Positions 36,708 to 46,278 of a stretch of 64,000 nt of DNA are shown piece by piece. The stretch comes from Macrophomina tecta (taxonomy: Eukaryota; Ascomycota; Dothideomycetes; Botryosphaeriales; Botryosphaeriaceae): the NCBI GenBank assembly GCA_024180945.1, contig JAKSGN010000005.1, positions 4,092,001-4,156,000 of the forward strand, in the 5' to 3' direction. A model generated the notes under the pieces. That model ran no database searches. It was not told the DNA's origin and saw only the letters and a program-made list of their open reading frames with translations. Within the stretch, counting starts at the first letter, position 1, and each line of letters begins with the position of its first letter. The translations under genes were made by a program, and so were the position numbers.

Positions 36708-37987
36708 TACGCTGGTGAAGCATTTCGCGCAAGAGCTTGTCATACTCCGGGCAGCCTCTGTAGTCTGCCCTATGCGGACCGCCGCAAGCGGCGCACTTTA
36801 CCGTCGTCGACGAGCAGCCGTCCTCCCTGTGGCCGACGCCTGCGCATTTCGCGCATCGTTCTTCTCCTCGGCAGCGGAACTGCAGATGGTCGTAGCTCTG
36901 GCACTTAAAGCAGCGTCTTGGACGCGGGCGGTGTTCAAACACATTAGTATACGCCGCCTCTCCGCCTACATCGATCACTCTCCTGGCAAGGAGTGAGTCG
37001 GCCTCGCTCTTCTTAGCAAGGTAAATCACCGCCGACCCGTAGAGGCGGCTGCTTGGCTTGCTCAGCCAACGGACCTGCGTTACTTCGACGTCGTTCTCGG
37101 TGCCAATCTTCTCGCATGCATCGGCGCGCACCGTAGTGCGGTCATCGTTCAGAATGGCTAGCTTGTTGACATTGTCTACCTTGACTGGGTGCCACTGGCG
37201 ACCCCGGATCCTCGCTCCACGGAAGGCCGTCTCCAGCCATCCGAGGTTCGACCTGACGAGCTCTTCGTCCTCTTCCGTCCTAAAGAAAACGCGAACCTTG
37301 GCCGCTTCGTTCGGGTTCCTTGTGATTCCGCAGCACTTGACCTCCTTTGTGGCTTCTTGATTCTCTAGCGCTGTCTGCAGCCGCGCGCGAACATCCCCAG
37401 GGCTTGCGGTCTCGACGTTGGCGTTGGTGAGATCGAGCTCGATCGCGGGCGGCATCATCTGAGCCTTAGGGACAATCGCGTGGTTCGTGCGCACTGGGAC
37501 AGCGGCGATGGACGACGGGCTGGTATTTGCTGGTGTCGGCGGACCTCCTCGGAGCACGTTCGCGTACGTGGCGTTGATCTGGGACTGCGAGCTTAGGTTC
37601 CTGCGCGTCGACTCTACGAGAGCCGCCAACTGCTTCTCTATCTTCCCCATGCGTTCCTCCATCTTGGCCTGCGTTTCCTCAGACGTCTCGAGCGCGCTGC
37701 GCAGGCGCCTGATCTCGTCTTCGTTCCTGGCCACCTGCTCCGTAAGCTCTTCATTTCCGCTCGGCAAGCCGGTCATTCTGCGTAACAATGACATTGAGCA
37801 GGCCAATAACGTCGTCCAGGGTAGAATCGCAAGGTGGGTCGGATACGGTAGTCGCGCGAGCTCTTCGCTGCCCCGTTGGTTTCCCGGTATGGAGGGCACG
37901 ATAGTCGGGGCATTCCTGAAGGCGCGCAGCGCGTCGCGACGCGCCAACGGTCGCGTATCCGCCCCCACCATCTTCGTCGGCAGACAT
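36700..37987 (-). pseudogene. LINE-A ORF1: gag-like RNA-binding protein, frame-shifted
   Basis: The protein probably starts at 37987 (MSADEDGGGGYATVG...), reads to about 37755 (VIGLLNVIVTQNDRLAER), and then must change frame to continue as NEELTEQVARNEDEIRRLR, a coiled coil. The natural join is a one-base change in a CGGAAATGA tract. Downstream it is intact to the TAG at 36700-36702. Three zinc knuckles are visible: CFKCQSYDHLQFRC, CAKCAGVGHREDGC and CAACGGPHRADYRGC. The frame is also open upstream to 38136, but that part looks noncoding. Confidence 0.75.
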
Positions 37988-38157
37988 TGTAGGGCCGAGA
38001 AATTCGAATTCGCGCTAAAAGTTGTTCGTAGGGTTTCAGTAGGCACTTCTGGATGTCCTTGAAAGATGACGGTACAGCAGGATGAGGTGACAGGTGGTGA
38101 AGGATTTGCAGGGTTTGTCGAGCGCGAGCTCATCATTCGTCCTGTGATGTATCACGC

Positions 38158-38187
38158 TAAGCGAGCCAATCATGATTGGCTCGCTTA
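38158..38187. repeat. 30-bp perfect palindrome
   Basis: The arm TAAGCGAGCCAATCA is followed directly by its exact reverse complement, centred at 38172/38173. The outer flanks CGCTAA (38155-38160) and TTAGCG (38191-38196) add an imperfect extension. It lies at the 5' end of LINE-A, just outside ORF1. Confidence 0.9.
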
Positions 38188-38249
38188 ATATTAGCGTTGT
38201 CTCCGTGATGCATGGAGGTTCGCACTGCTGCCCGAAGCCTGCGACAGAC

Positions 38250-38293
38250 TGTTACGGCACAGCCTTCACGGGAGTATAGAAAGGAAGGTGGGG
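38250..38293 (+). repeat. detached gypsy LTR start, 44 bp
   Basis: Almost identical to the first 44 bases of the gypsy 3' LTR at 52523 (TGTTACGGCACAGCC..., then TATAGAAAGGAAGGTGGGG). It ends exactly at the GAT-repeat tail of LINE-B. The rest of this LTR resumes at 44119, beyond LINE-B, with about 146 bp (equivalent to 52567-52712) absent. Confidence 0.8.
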
Positions 38294-38518
38294 TGATGAT
38301 GATGATGATGATGATGATGAGTTCATAGACCGTCCCAGCCGCCGAAGGCAGCTATGCGGCATGCGGCCGGCTCTACTGCGCCCGCTAGGCCCGTTCGAGC
38401 CTAAGCGAGGCAGTGGAGCTGGCCCACTATCTATTCTGCATACCTCTACATGTCTCTTGGCGCTGCAGCTTCCCGCAGTGCCAGGTGCCTCCGCAAACTA
38501 TCCCGTCTTCCTCCAGTG

Positions 38519-41500
38519 TCAAGCTTCATGCTGTGCGTACGATGTCGCTCCAAATTGCCCAAGGAGCTTGGTTGCCATCATGAATTTTGCTGCTGCTATA
38601 GCTGTGCTGCGCTGGCTCAGCAGCTTCCTCAGGTCCGTTGTCCAGCATCTCCGCCCGCTGTTGTCCGGCATACGGAAGGAGAGTCTTAGCCCGTCGAACT
38701 TGCTACACGTGTACAGCACGTGGCTGACTGTCTGCAGTCCATGCTCGCAGTCGCATTCACCAGATTCTATACCTGGCACTTTCCTCTGATGGAGGAAGTG
38801 CCGTAGGCCAATCTTACCGGTTCTCATTTGTGTGATCAGCGAGCCTAGCGCCCTTGATGTGCCGCGGTAGAGCTCTAGTGACTTTCTTGTCGGTTCAGGC
38901 GCCACTTTAAAGAGCTGCCGGCCTCGTTCACTATCGCGCCAGGTCTGTTTCCATTCGTCCATCACCACCTGGTTGATGGCTTGCTTGAGTGCTGCCACCA
39001 AGCTCGTTCGTGTGCGGCATTGCGTTCTATGCTCCACGGCGCGGCCCTCCCGGGCTGCCGCTTTAGCGAGTTTGTCAGCCTCTTCGTTGCCCGGCACTCC
39101 CTGGTGCGCGGGGATCCAGTGGAAGCCCACAGATGCACCCTTCTGCTGGAGCCCTGTCAGCTTCGCGATGATGGAGCTCAGTAGATATTGCCCGGACTGC
39201 TCGCCAGGTGTCACGAGTGCGCGCAGCGCTGCTTGATTGTCAGTGAACACAGCTATCTTTCGCTTGCCATGAACCATCTCAGCTCCTGCGAGCTCGAGAG
39301 CCATTACTAAGCCCTGGAGCTCGGCAGCAAAGACTGTCGTAGCCTTTATAGTGCCCATATACTTCGTGCGCCTCGTTTTAGCGGTAGGAGCTGTCGCAGC
39401 TGCACCGACATGGCCGTCTATTGCGCTGCCGTCAGTGTAGATGGCCAGCGTCTCCATGTCTTTTCTGGTCCGATCGTGCTGACATATCGCTAGCTCGCGT
39501 GATTTTGCTATGCACACGTCAGCCGGCTTCTGCCATGGGGGGAAGAGATGTGGCAGCCTCTGTTCAGTATTTGCTAGTAGGCCATCCAGCCGCTCGTTCC
39601 AGTACTCCCTGATCCTTAGCATCGGGCTGCGCATGTCTGGGCAGTCGCGCTTTCTCGAGTCCCACGTGCGTTCTGTGAGCTGGATCAGTTGCCGGTATAG
39701 CGGTGTCGATGCTATCCGCAGGAACGCCTCGCCCATGTACTTCCTGACTGTCTGCGCCGCGGGTAGTAGGAATAGCTCGACGTCGAGCGCCGCTTTTGAT
39801 GTAGCTCTGAAGGCGCCGGCTATGATTCGAGCCGCCCGATATTGAATCGCTTCTACGGTGTCTGCGAGCCGAGCTTCCATTGATTTGCTGCGTGGCTTTC
39901 CAAGGGCCCAGATGCTGCAGCAGTACAGAATCCGTGGTAGGATGATGGATCTGTAGATCTGGCGTAGGCCGAGCGTGGGTATCCCCCACGTCGAACCCGC
40001 AATGCTTGACAGTGCTGTCAGCGCTGTGGTTGCTCGGGCTTGCAGCTGCTGGACATGCGTCTTGCCGCTCAGCTTCTGATCGAGGAACACTCCTAGGAAG
40101 CGGCAGCTGTCGCTGGGGCTGAGGTATCGACCTCCGAGGGTGATGCCTTGCTCCGTGTTAAACCGCGCGGGAGTCTTCGTAAAGTGCGTCAGTTCGTATT
40201 TCTTTACGGCAAAGACTGACGCGTGCTTAGCTGCCCATCTCTCCGCCTGGGCATGGGCTTTGGTGAGGAGTCGACAGTTCTCTTCAGTAGACGGGCTGAT
40301 TGCGAGCAGATTCACGTCATCTATGTATCCGATTACCATGACTCCCTGTGCTGCGCATATTTCGAGGAGGTCTGCATTGTAGAAGAGGTACAGCATTGGT
40401 GAGAGCGGCGAGCCTTGCGGGATGCCGGATGGGGTGCCGTAGCACGCTTCTGCGCCGTCGCTAAGCTTAAGTTTTGTCTGTCTTTCGGAGAGGAAGCTTC
40501 TGATCCACTCAAGCGCCCTACCGCCTATACGTCTTTTGCGCAAGTTGTGTAGGAGGCGGGGGTGAGAGACGTTGTCGTACGCGCCAGAAACGTCTAGCTG
40601 GAGGAGGGTTGCCACTCGCGGCTCTGCCGAGTTCCACGCGCTGTGCACCGTCTCGACCAGTAGGTGTACGGCTTGCTCGGTGGAGCGGCCGCGACGACCC
40701 CCAATGTGGCTCTGGGGTAGGAGATCGAAGCGCTCGACGAGGTAGCTCATGCGCCTCGCTATGATGGATTCCAGGATCTTGCCGATCGTGTTGGTGAGTG
40801 CGATTGGCCGGTAGGACTTGGGGTCCGTGTAGTCGTCTTTCTTGTGTTTACGGAGCGCCAGCGTGATCGACTGTCTAAACTGGCCTGGGCAGTGTCCCAG
40901 CCTCAGGCTTGCGTTGTACACCGTTGTAAGAGTGGGAATCAGGGCGGGTCCAAGCTGTTGGAGGATGCCATTCGGGATGCCGTCTGGGCCTGGTGCCTTC
41001 CACGGCTTCGCTCTCTGCATGGCCAGCCTCACCTCCTCCGCCGTGATGTCCGGCCAGGGCGTCTCTTGTGGGTAGATAAATCCTTCTATGTCAGACAGGT
41101 CCGCTTGCGGGGGCTCGGGGAAGAAGGCCTCCCGGAGGGTGTCGAGTTTCTCCTTTGGCTGTTCTGCATAGCTCGAGTCTGGCCTCCTTAGAGCTGGCAT
41201 GTGGCTTGATTGGTTTGTTTCCCGGTTCTGAGCCCACTTGGCCAATCTCCAGATGCCGTTATCCTTTGTTGCTGCAGTCTCGATCTTCGTCCGATGGTCC
41301 TGCTGCAGCGCTTTTTGAATCAGCCTGCCTTTCTTGTTCCTCGTCGAACGGTATCTCTCCCAGTCGTCCTCCGACCGTGTTCTCTGCCAGATCCTGCGCA
41401 GCCTCCGCGTCTCCATCTGGACCTCCTTGCACTCTTTCGTCCACCCTGATATCGACTGCGGCGATACTCGCAGCGGCGGGGTCGATGTTTCAATCGCCTC

Positions 41501-42367
41501 TTTGATGGCTTGGATCAGGGCGCCCGTGAGATTCTCGAGTGCCTCAACCGAGCGTGGCGGTTTTGCCGAAGGGAGGTTTTTCTCGAATGTCTGCTTGAGC
41601 TTCGTGGTGTCTGTACTTTTCCAGTTCGGCCTTGCTTCCAGTGGGCGCCTCGGCGGGGGCAGGTCCACAACCGTACTTATGGGAATGTGGTCCGAGTCTT
41701 GCTGGAGGTCCTCTCTCACCTGGCACTTGACTAGGTGCTCAAGAATGCCTGCCGTCATGAACGCCAGGTCTATGGTGGTTTGGGCGTCGTTTCTCGCGAA
41801 GGTGGGGATCGCGGGCGGAGAGGCTAGGTGCAGTGAGAAGCGCTCTAGCAGGTCAATGAGCTCGTCTGCCTCTCGATCCTGATGGCTGTACTTGGGTCCT
41901 GTCCAGAGCGGGTGGTGGAGATTGAAGTCGCCGAGCACGATGTGTTGGTCGGTCGGATGATCTCGTAGGGCTTCTGCTAGCGCATGCAGTGAGCTCGTCG
42001 CCCCCGTCGTTCGCGGCGGGTTGTAGATGTTATGGATATGGACTGTGTCCCCTGCGTTGCTGCTGTTCGCGAGCTTGAGATGTAACGTGCATAGGTCGGA
42101 TGTGTGGTAGGTCACCGTCCACGATGAGGACGCTATCCGCTTGTTTACGATTATACATGTCCGGGCGGGGCCGTTTGGGTGTAGCAGTTCAAATTCTTTC
42201 TTTAGCGGATGGTGTGTCGTATTTCGGAAGGGGTTCTTCCACGGTTCTTGTAGGGCAATGATGTCGAACTCGCGTGTCCGCCTGTCCCGGAAAAGGGGGG
42301 CCATCACCTTGGTCCTGGATCTCATGACGTTGTACTGCAGTATGGAGATCTGCCGGTCTTTAGTCAT
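38519..42367 (-). CDS. LINE-B ORF2: endonuclease, reverse transcriptase and RNase H, intact
   Basis: 1282 residues without interruption. Endonuclease: ISILQYNVMRSR, ALQEPWKNPF, IVLGDFNLHHPLW, TIDLAFMTAG, SDHIPI. Reverse transcriptase: WKAPGPDGIPNGIL, YRPIALTNTIGKILESII, HIGGRRGRSTEQAV, QLDVSGAYDNVSH, GIPQGSPLSPMLYLFYNADL and the catalytic box GYIDDVNLL. RNase H: AIYTDGSAIDGHVGAA, FAAELQGLVMALEL, IAVFTDNQAALRAL, WIPAHQGVPGNEEADKLA. The C-terminus has a Cys/His motif (CDCEHGLQTVSHVLYTC). All catalytic residues I can check are present, so this copy could still be competent. The ATG at 42367 overlaps the ORF1 stop by 8 nt (ATGACTAA). Confidence 0.93.
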   Translation of the reverse strand: MTKDRQISILQYNVMRSRTKVMAPLFRDRRTREFDIIALQEPWKNPFRNTTHHPLKKEFELLHPNGPARTCIIVNKRIASSSWTVTYHTSDLCTLHLKLANSSNAGDTVHIHNIYNPPRTTGATSSLHALAEALRDHPTDQHIVLGDFNLHHPLWTGPKYSHQDREADELIDLLERFSLHLASPPAIPTFARNDAQTTIDLAFMTAGILEHLVKCQVREDLQQDSDHIPISTVVDLPPPRRPLEARPNWKSTDTTKLKQTFEKNLPSAKPPRSVEALENLTGALIQAIKEAIETSTPPLRVSPQSISGWTKECKEVQMETRRLRRIWQRTRSEDDWERYRSTRNKKGRLIQKALQQDHRTKIETAATKDNGIWRLAKWAQNRETNQSSHMPALRRPDSSYAEQPKEKLDTLREAFFPEPPQADLSDIEGFIYPQETPWPDITAEEVRLAMQRAKPWKAPGPDGIPNGILQQLGPALIPTLTTVYNASLRLGHCPGQFRQSITLALRKHKKDDYTDPKSYRPIALTNTIGKILESIIARRMSYLVERFDLLPQSHIGGRRGRSTEQAVHLLVETVHSAWNSAEPRVATLLQLDVSGAYDNVSHPRLLHNLRKRRIGGRALEWIRSFLSERQTKLKLSDGAEACYGTPSGIPQGSPLSPMLYLFYNADLLEICAAQGVMVIGYIDDVNLLAISPSTEENCRLLTKAHAQAERWAAKHASVFAVKKYELTHFTKTPARFNTEQGITLGGRYLSPSDSCRFLGVFLDQKLSGKTHVQQLQARATTALTALSSIAGSTWGIPTLGLRQIYRSIILPRILYCCSIWALGKPRSKSMEARLADTVEAIQYRAARIIAGAFRATSKAALDVELFLLPAAQTVRKYMGEAFLRIASTPLYRQLIQLTERTWDSRKRDCPDMRSPMLRIREYWNERLDGLLANTEQRLPHLFPPWQKPADVCIAKSRELAICQHDRTRKDMETLAIYTDGSAIDGHVGAAATAPTAKTRRTKYMGTIKATTVFAAELQGLVMALELAGAEMVHGKRKIAVFTDNQAALRALVTPGEQSGQYLLSSIIAKLTGLQQKGASVGFHWIPAHQGVPGNEEADKLAKAAAREGRAVEHRTQCRTRTSLVAALKQAINQVVMDEWKQTWRDSERGRQLFKVAPEPTRKSLELYRGTSRALGSLITQMRTGKIGLRHFLHQRKVPGIESGECDCEHGLQTVSHVLYTCSKFDGLRLSFRMPDNSGRRCWTTDLRKLLSQRSTAIAAAKFMMATKLLGQFGATSYAQHEA

Positions 42368-43889
42368 CGAGCATCGTAACTTCGTTGCTAGGTGGCTGTG
42401 TGTTTAGCTGCTGAGCATTCGTGGCTTGCCTACCCGTTAGGGCCAGCGCCTCCTCCCGGAGCTGCTGGCTCGCCCTGATTAGGCTATCAATTTCTTCCTG
42501 CCGCTCGCTTCGTATCACCTCGTCTTCAGGTTCGGCGTAGAGTGACCTCGGTCTTCCGCGCTTCCTGGTCAGGCGTGCTGCCGGAACTACTGACGTTTGG
42601 TTCGTCGTCCGTTCCGTGAGTTGGGCTGTTTGCGTTGGTGCCTGGGTCGTGGCTGATGGTCTCTTGCTAATAGTTTCGGGGTGAAGGAATGGCCTCACGG
42701 CCTTAGCTCGCTCCACCCTCTCCTTCTCCCTCTTCCTCTCTGGGCAGACCGGGCTCCACGCCGTGTGAGAGCGCTTGCACGCGGCGCACTTGCGCTCCGC
42801 GTTCGGATCCTCCTTCTGGCCACATTCCTTGGAGTTGTGCTGGCCTGCGCAATAGCCACAGGCTTGCGGTGCTTGACACTGGGTTCCTATGTGGCCGTAT
42901 TTCTGGCAGTTGAAGCACTGCTTGACTTTGCACGTTCGGTCGGAGAGCTCGCACGAGAGCATCTCCGCTTGCCACACCATCCCGCCCGTGATTGCTGCGT
43001 TAGCGTCTTCAGGTCTGCTGAATTCTACCACCAGGGACGACGCCCTTTTGTTAGCGGAAGACTTGGTTAGCCAGCCCACATATCTGATTTCGGCATTGGG
43101 GAGCAATGGCTTGTTCTCTGCCTCGAGCAGCTTGATGGCATTTTCCATATCTGAGGGATCTATCGACTTTGTATGTACGCCGTGCACGATAACGCCGTAA
43201 GTCTGCGTCACGATACGCGCCGACCCTCCAAAAGTCTCCACCCAGTCGTGGACGCTCTCTTGCAACGTGTCCTTCTCTTGCTGGTTCCTTGTATATGCCG
43301 CGATATCCCCGCTCCGAAGCTGCTTCGCCGCAACTACCTGGATCCTGTTCACCTCGGGGTCCGTCTGCGACTTCAGGGCACGGTTAATGCGTTCTTTCAG
43401 GTGTGTCGGGGTCTGCGAGCGGAGGTGGCTGATCATCTGCCGGTCCGTAAGCTTGATCACCAACTCACGGCATTTCTCGGTCGGGCTCGGCGCGAGGTTG
43501 GGCTGCGCTTGCGTTGTCGCTGCCGTTCGCAGCGCTGCTACTCGCGCCCAGGTCATGGGGCTCTGCTGTATGTTCTGCTGCGCAGCGGGGGCTGCCGTGT
43601 TAATAGTGTCAGTAGTGCGCTTGATGGCGCTGGTGTCCTTGATGTCGTTCGCCGTCTGGAGGACTGAGTTCACGACCGCCTTCAGCTCGGCCGGCGTCGG
43701 TTGGCCGAGGGCTTTATCCCAGAGCTCAATGGCGCTCTCAATCAACGGGACGATGGTGTGGTAGCGGAAGCTGCGTCTGTGTTCGCCTGCATCGTCAAGG
43801 AGCTGCTTTGCCTGGGTCCTAAGCTGTGCGGCGTGCTCGTAGAGCGAAAGTGGGTTATCGCCCGGTCGCAAGGCGTCGGCGGCCGCCAT
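42360..43889 (-). CDS. LINE-B ORF1: gag-like RNA-binding protein
   Basis: From ATG 43889 (MAAADALRPGDNPLSLYEH) this frame encodes about 509 residues. It is open further upstream to 44084, but only with a GTG. The N-terminal part is helical, followed by an RRM-like central region (ELVIKLTDRQMISHLRSQTP, RIVTQTYGVIVHGV, IRYVGWLTKSSANK, ASSLVVEFSRPEDANAAI). Three zinc knuckles follow: CFNCQKYGHIGTQC, CGYCAGQHNSKEC and CAACKRSHTAWSPVC. A basic, Thr/Gln-rich tail follows. It presumably coats the LINE RNA and forms the RNP with ORF2. Confidence 0.88.
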   Translation of the reverse strand: MAAADALRPGDNPLSLYEHAAQLRTQAKQLLDDAGEHRRSFRYHTIVPLIESAIELWDKALGQPTPAELKAVVNSVLQTANDIKDTSAIKRTTDTINTAAPAAQQNIQQSPMTWARVAALRTAATTQAQPNLAPSPTEKCRELVIKLTDRQMISHLRSQTPTHLKERINRALKSQTDPEVNRIQVVAAKQLRSGDIAAYTRNQQEKDTLQESVHDWVETFGGSARIVTQTYGVIVHGVHTKSIDPSDMENAIKLLEAENKPLLPNAEIRYVGWLTKSSANKRASSLVVEFSRPEDANAAITGGMVWQAEMLSCELSDRTCKVKQCFNCQKYGHIGTQCQAPQACGYCAGQHNSKECGQKEDPNAERKCAACKRSHTAWSPVCPERKREKERVERAKAVRPFLHPETISKRPSATTQAPTQTAQLTERTTNQTSVVPAARLTRKRGRPRSLYAEPEDEVIRSERQEEIDSLIRASQQLREEALALTGRQATNAQQLNTQPPSNEVTMLDD

Positions 43890-44118
43890 AGCGGACAATC
43901 CGGTATTGGGCGATAGCGGATTGCCAGTAGAGCGGTTTGACGCGTGTTGCAGGGCGATTGCGCGTGGTTGTGAGGAGTAATTCCAAGAACTCGTTCTCGC
44001 TGCAGGTGGTTGTTTTCCTACCGGACCAGAACACCACAGAGCACTCGGAGCAGGACAAGCTGCTCTGTCTGCTCCCAATGTCACCGCCCTCCCGAGGGAC
44101 AGAGCAGACAGATCAGAA

Positions 44119-44366
44119 ACCAGATTGTAGACACTCTCCTACTTGTATATAAACCACACTCCTTAGATAGCTTTGACCTTCGTGGTCAACTTCAATAACA
44201 ATTCAGCACATTGTTAGTAACACGGCCTTCGCACGCAGTGCTCAGTCTCATCACGTGTTCGACTTGCTCTCACCCTCTTCTTGTACCCACTCAAGGAAAA
44301 CCCCCTCGACAGGTTTTCTCGCTCTTTGGTGTTTGGATCCTTAGAGGCAGAGGCCCGCTCGTTACA
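44119..44366 (+). repeat. gypsy 5' LTR, right part
   Basis: ACCAGATTGTAGACACTC... to CTCGTTACA, matching 52713-52958 of the 3' LTR. It includes the TATA-like TGTATATAAACC and, downstream, the CTTTGACC leader start at 44367. The left 44 bp of this LTR lie at 38250 and about 146 bp are missing. Confidence 0.85.
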
Positions 44367-44457
44367 CTTTGACCACCATCCTTGCAAGGAGAGGAAGGCT
44401 CTGAGATCAAGTCTCATCGGGTAAGGTATCACCCCCTAACGAGTTTAGGAAACAGCA

Positions 44458-46278
44458 ATGGCACCAGGATCTCAGATGGAGGTCGACCCGGCCGAGGGTC
44501 ACGTTCAGGGTGTCCAGGGGCCAGCTCAGCCCGCACAGCAAACGGAGCCCACCAGAGCTGAGCTCTTGCAGCTCATCGAGGAGCTGAAGACTCAGAACGC
44601 TCGACTGATCGAGCATACGACAAAGCGGAGCGCTACCAAGGTTAAGGTAGCGGCACCCGAGAAGTTCGATGGGGACAGGAAGAAGCTCCAATCCTTCCTG
44701 CTTCAGATGAAACGTTACCTCCAGTTCAACCAAGCACAGTTCGACAACGACGCCGAAGCGGTGCTCTTCGCATCAACCTACCTCAGAGGAACGGCAGAGG
44801 CATGGATGGAACCATACCTTCGCGACCACCTAGCCAACGAACACTCTCTCGAGAAAAGACGAGAAAAGACCAAGGAAATCTTCGACACCTACACGGGATT
44901 CGCAGACAACCTTAAGGCCACTTTCAACGATCGAGACGAAGTCCGCAAAGCCTCTAACGATATCATGACCGTTAAACAACTGGGATCTGTAGCTGTCTAC
45001 GCAACCAAGTTTCAACAGCTTGCAGCCTACCTCGAATGGTCAGACGAGACTTTCCGCGACCTCTTCTACAAAGGCCTGAAGGAAGAAGTCAAGAAGAACA
45101 TGATTACCCACGAATACCCATCCACCTTCCAGAAGATGGTAGACCTTGCGTCTCAGATCGACGGTCGCATGTACGAATGGAAAATGGGTTCTCGACAAGC
45201 CAACACCTCGAAGCCTCGCCGTGAAAGAACAACCCTCGAAGGCGAAGACGCTATGGCCCTCGACGCGGCCAACCGACAGGATTCCAAGAAGGGGAACAAC
45301 AACGGTCGAAACAACAACAAGAAGCCCAAAGCACCTAACCCGAACTGGACGGACGAGCAAAAACAACGCTACAAGGATCGACTCTGCATCACCTGCGGAA
45401 GTGACAAGCACTTCTCTCCCAAGTGTCCGCAGAACCCTCGCAACAAGAAAGACGGAAAGCAGACCTCGAGCGCTCAACGCGAAGCATCGGGTGCATCCCG
45501 CCAAGACAACCACGATACGCTGCACTGGACAGCCTGCTACGACGATGACTGCCAGATGCACCAAAGCAGCAAGGACATATCGGGATGGTACCCCCACGAA
45601 CCACGACAATTCGGTATGATGACTAGGAACGAAGAAGTCACCGAGGCCGACGATATTATTGACAGCTTTCCCTTGGACGAGGAGCTCGTAAACAGCGAAA
45701 CCGGAGAACTATACGACTCAACGGACAGCGAAGCAGAAGCTGTGCCGGACCCCACAGCTCTTCCGGAACTCGAGCGCCTCGCAGCCAAGTATGGGATTAG
45801 CGCAGAAATGACGGACGAGAACGACCAACTCGCCCAGGTAATCTGGATTCCCCACGAGAGAGGATTGGCCCTCACGGTGCTGTGGACATGGCGCCAAGGG
45901 ACCCTCTGGGAAACCCGAATCGAGCAAGATGGGAAGAAGTACGAACTCATCGTCACGAAGGAAACCGCGCTTGTGACACTTCATCATCAAGGAATGACCG
46001 CTCGACAGCAAGCAGACTACGACTCCCTCCGAGAGTTAGCAAGGATTCTTTGCCAACACGGCACGGCAACCATCCAGAACCACACACTTCAGTGGATACC
46101 GGACGAGAAACTCAACATGCCAACCTTCCGATACCAGGTGCGAAAGGACATAGTCTACCAGCGGAAACAGTTGCGCACCAATAAATGGACCAACTGGAAA
46201 CAAGCATACCTTCAAGTCAACGAATGGGAAGACTACATGCACAGTGAAGTCTATGGCTATCCGAAGCCAAAAAACTAG
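44458..46278 (+). CDS. gag: gypsy Gag polyprotein
   Basis: 606 residues from MAPGSQMEVD. The N-terminus has a Gln/Leu-rich helix. A retrotransposon-Gag capsid-like domain follows (about 60-240; EKFDGDRKKLQSFLLQMKRY, TYLRGTAEAWMEPYL, KQLGSVAVYATKFQQLAAYL, DLFYKGLKEEVKKNM). A CCHC zinc knuckle CITCGSDKHFSPKC lies at about 309-322. The roughly 280 residues after the knuckle are acidic and then contain a WIPHERGLALTVLW-type domain of unknown role, longer than in a minimal Gag. The frame ends PKPKN-stop, where the last sense codons form the slippery heptamer A AAA AAC, followed immediately by the TAG (46276-46278). Gag forms the virus-like particle. Confidence 0.9.
   Translation: MAPGSQMEVDPAEGHVQGVQGPAQPAQQTEPTRAELLQLIEELKTQNARLIEHTTKRSATKVKVAAPEKFDGDRKKLQSFLLQMKRYLQFNQAQFDNDAEAVLFASTYLRGTAEAWMEPYLRDHLANEHSLEKRREKTKEIFDTYTGFADNLKATFNDRDEVRKASNDIMTVKQLGSVAVYATKFQQLAAYLEWSDETFRDLFYKGLKEEVKKNMITHEYPSTFQKMVDLASQIDGRMYEWKMGSRQANTSKPRRERTTLEGEDAMALDAANRQDSKKGNNNGRNNNKKPKAPNPNWTDEQKQRYKDRLCITCGSDKHFSPKCPQNPRNKKDGKQTSSAQREASGASRQDNHDTLHWTACYDDDCQMHQSSKDISGWYPHEPRQFGMMTRNEEVTEADDIIDSFPLDEELVNSETGELYDSTDSEAEAVPDPTALPELERLAAKYGISAEMTDENDQLAQVIWIPHERGLALTVLWTWRQGTLWETRIEQDGKKYELIVTKETALVTLHHQGMTARQQADYDSLRELARILCQHGTATIQNHTLQWIPDEKLNMPTFRYQVRKDIVYQRKQLRTNKWTNWKQAYLQVNEWEDYMHSEVYGYPKPKN

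Larger units (their letters stand above)
32473..38157 (-). mobile_element. full-length Tad1/I-type LINE (LINE-A)
   Basis: A minus-strand non-LTR retrotransposon: 5' region near 38157, ORF1 with zinc knuckles, ORF2 with endonuclease, reverse transcriptase and RNase H, a 3' UTR (32504-32842) and a (ATC)n tail, seen on the plus strand as GAT repeats at about 32473-32503. Both ORFs have a frame break (near 37755 and 33800), so it is not autonomous. Related 3' pieces are at 53181-53273 and 58640-59165. Confidence 0.85.
38294..44118 (-). mobile_element. full-length LINE with intact ORFs (LINE-B)
   Basis: A minus-strand non-LTR retrotransposon lying inside the 5' LTR of the gypsy element. Both ORFs are open and full length. 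The 3' UTR is 38324-38518, followed by a GAT/ATC repeat tail (38294-38323). The 5' border is set where LTR similarity resumes (44119). No target-site duplication is visible. A diverged ORF1 copy lies at about 59690-60330. Confidence 0.85.

Noticed and set aside
44084..44119. Non-ATG start for LINE-B ORF1
   Set aside because: The extension to 44084 uses GTG and adds an Ala/Pro/Ser stretch resembling leader sequence. ATG 43889 starts the part conserved in the remnant at 59690-60330.
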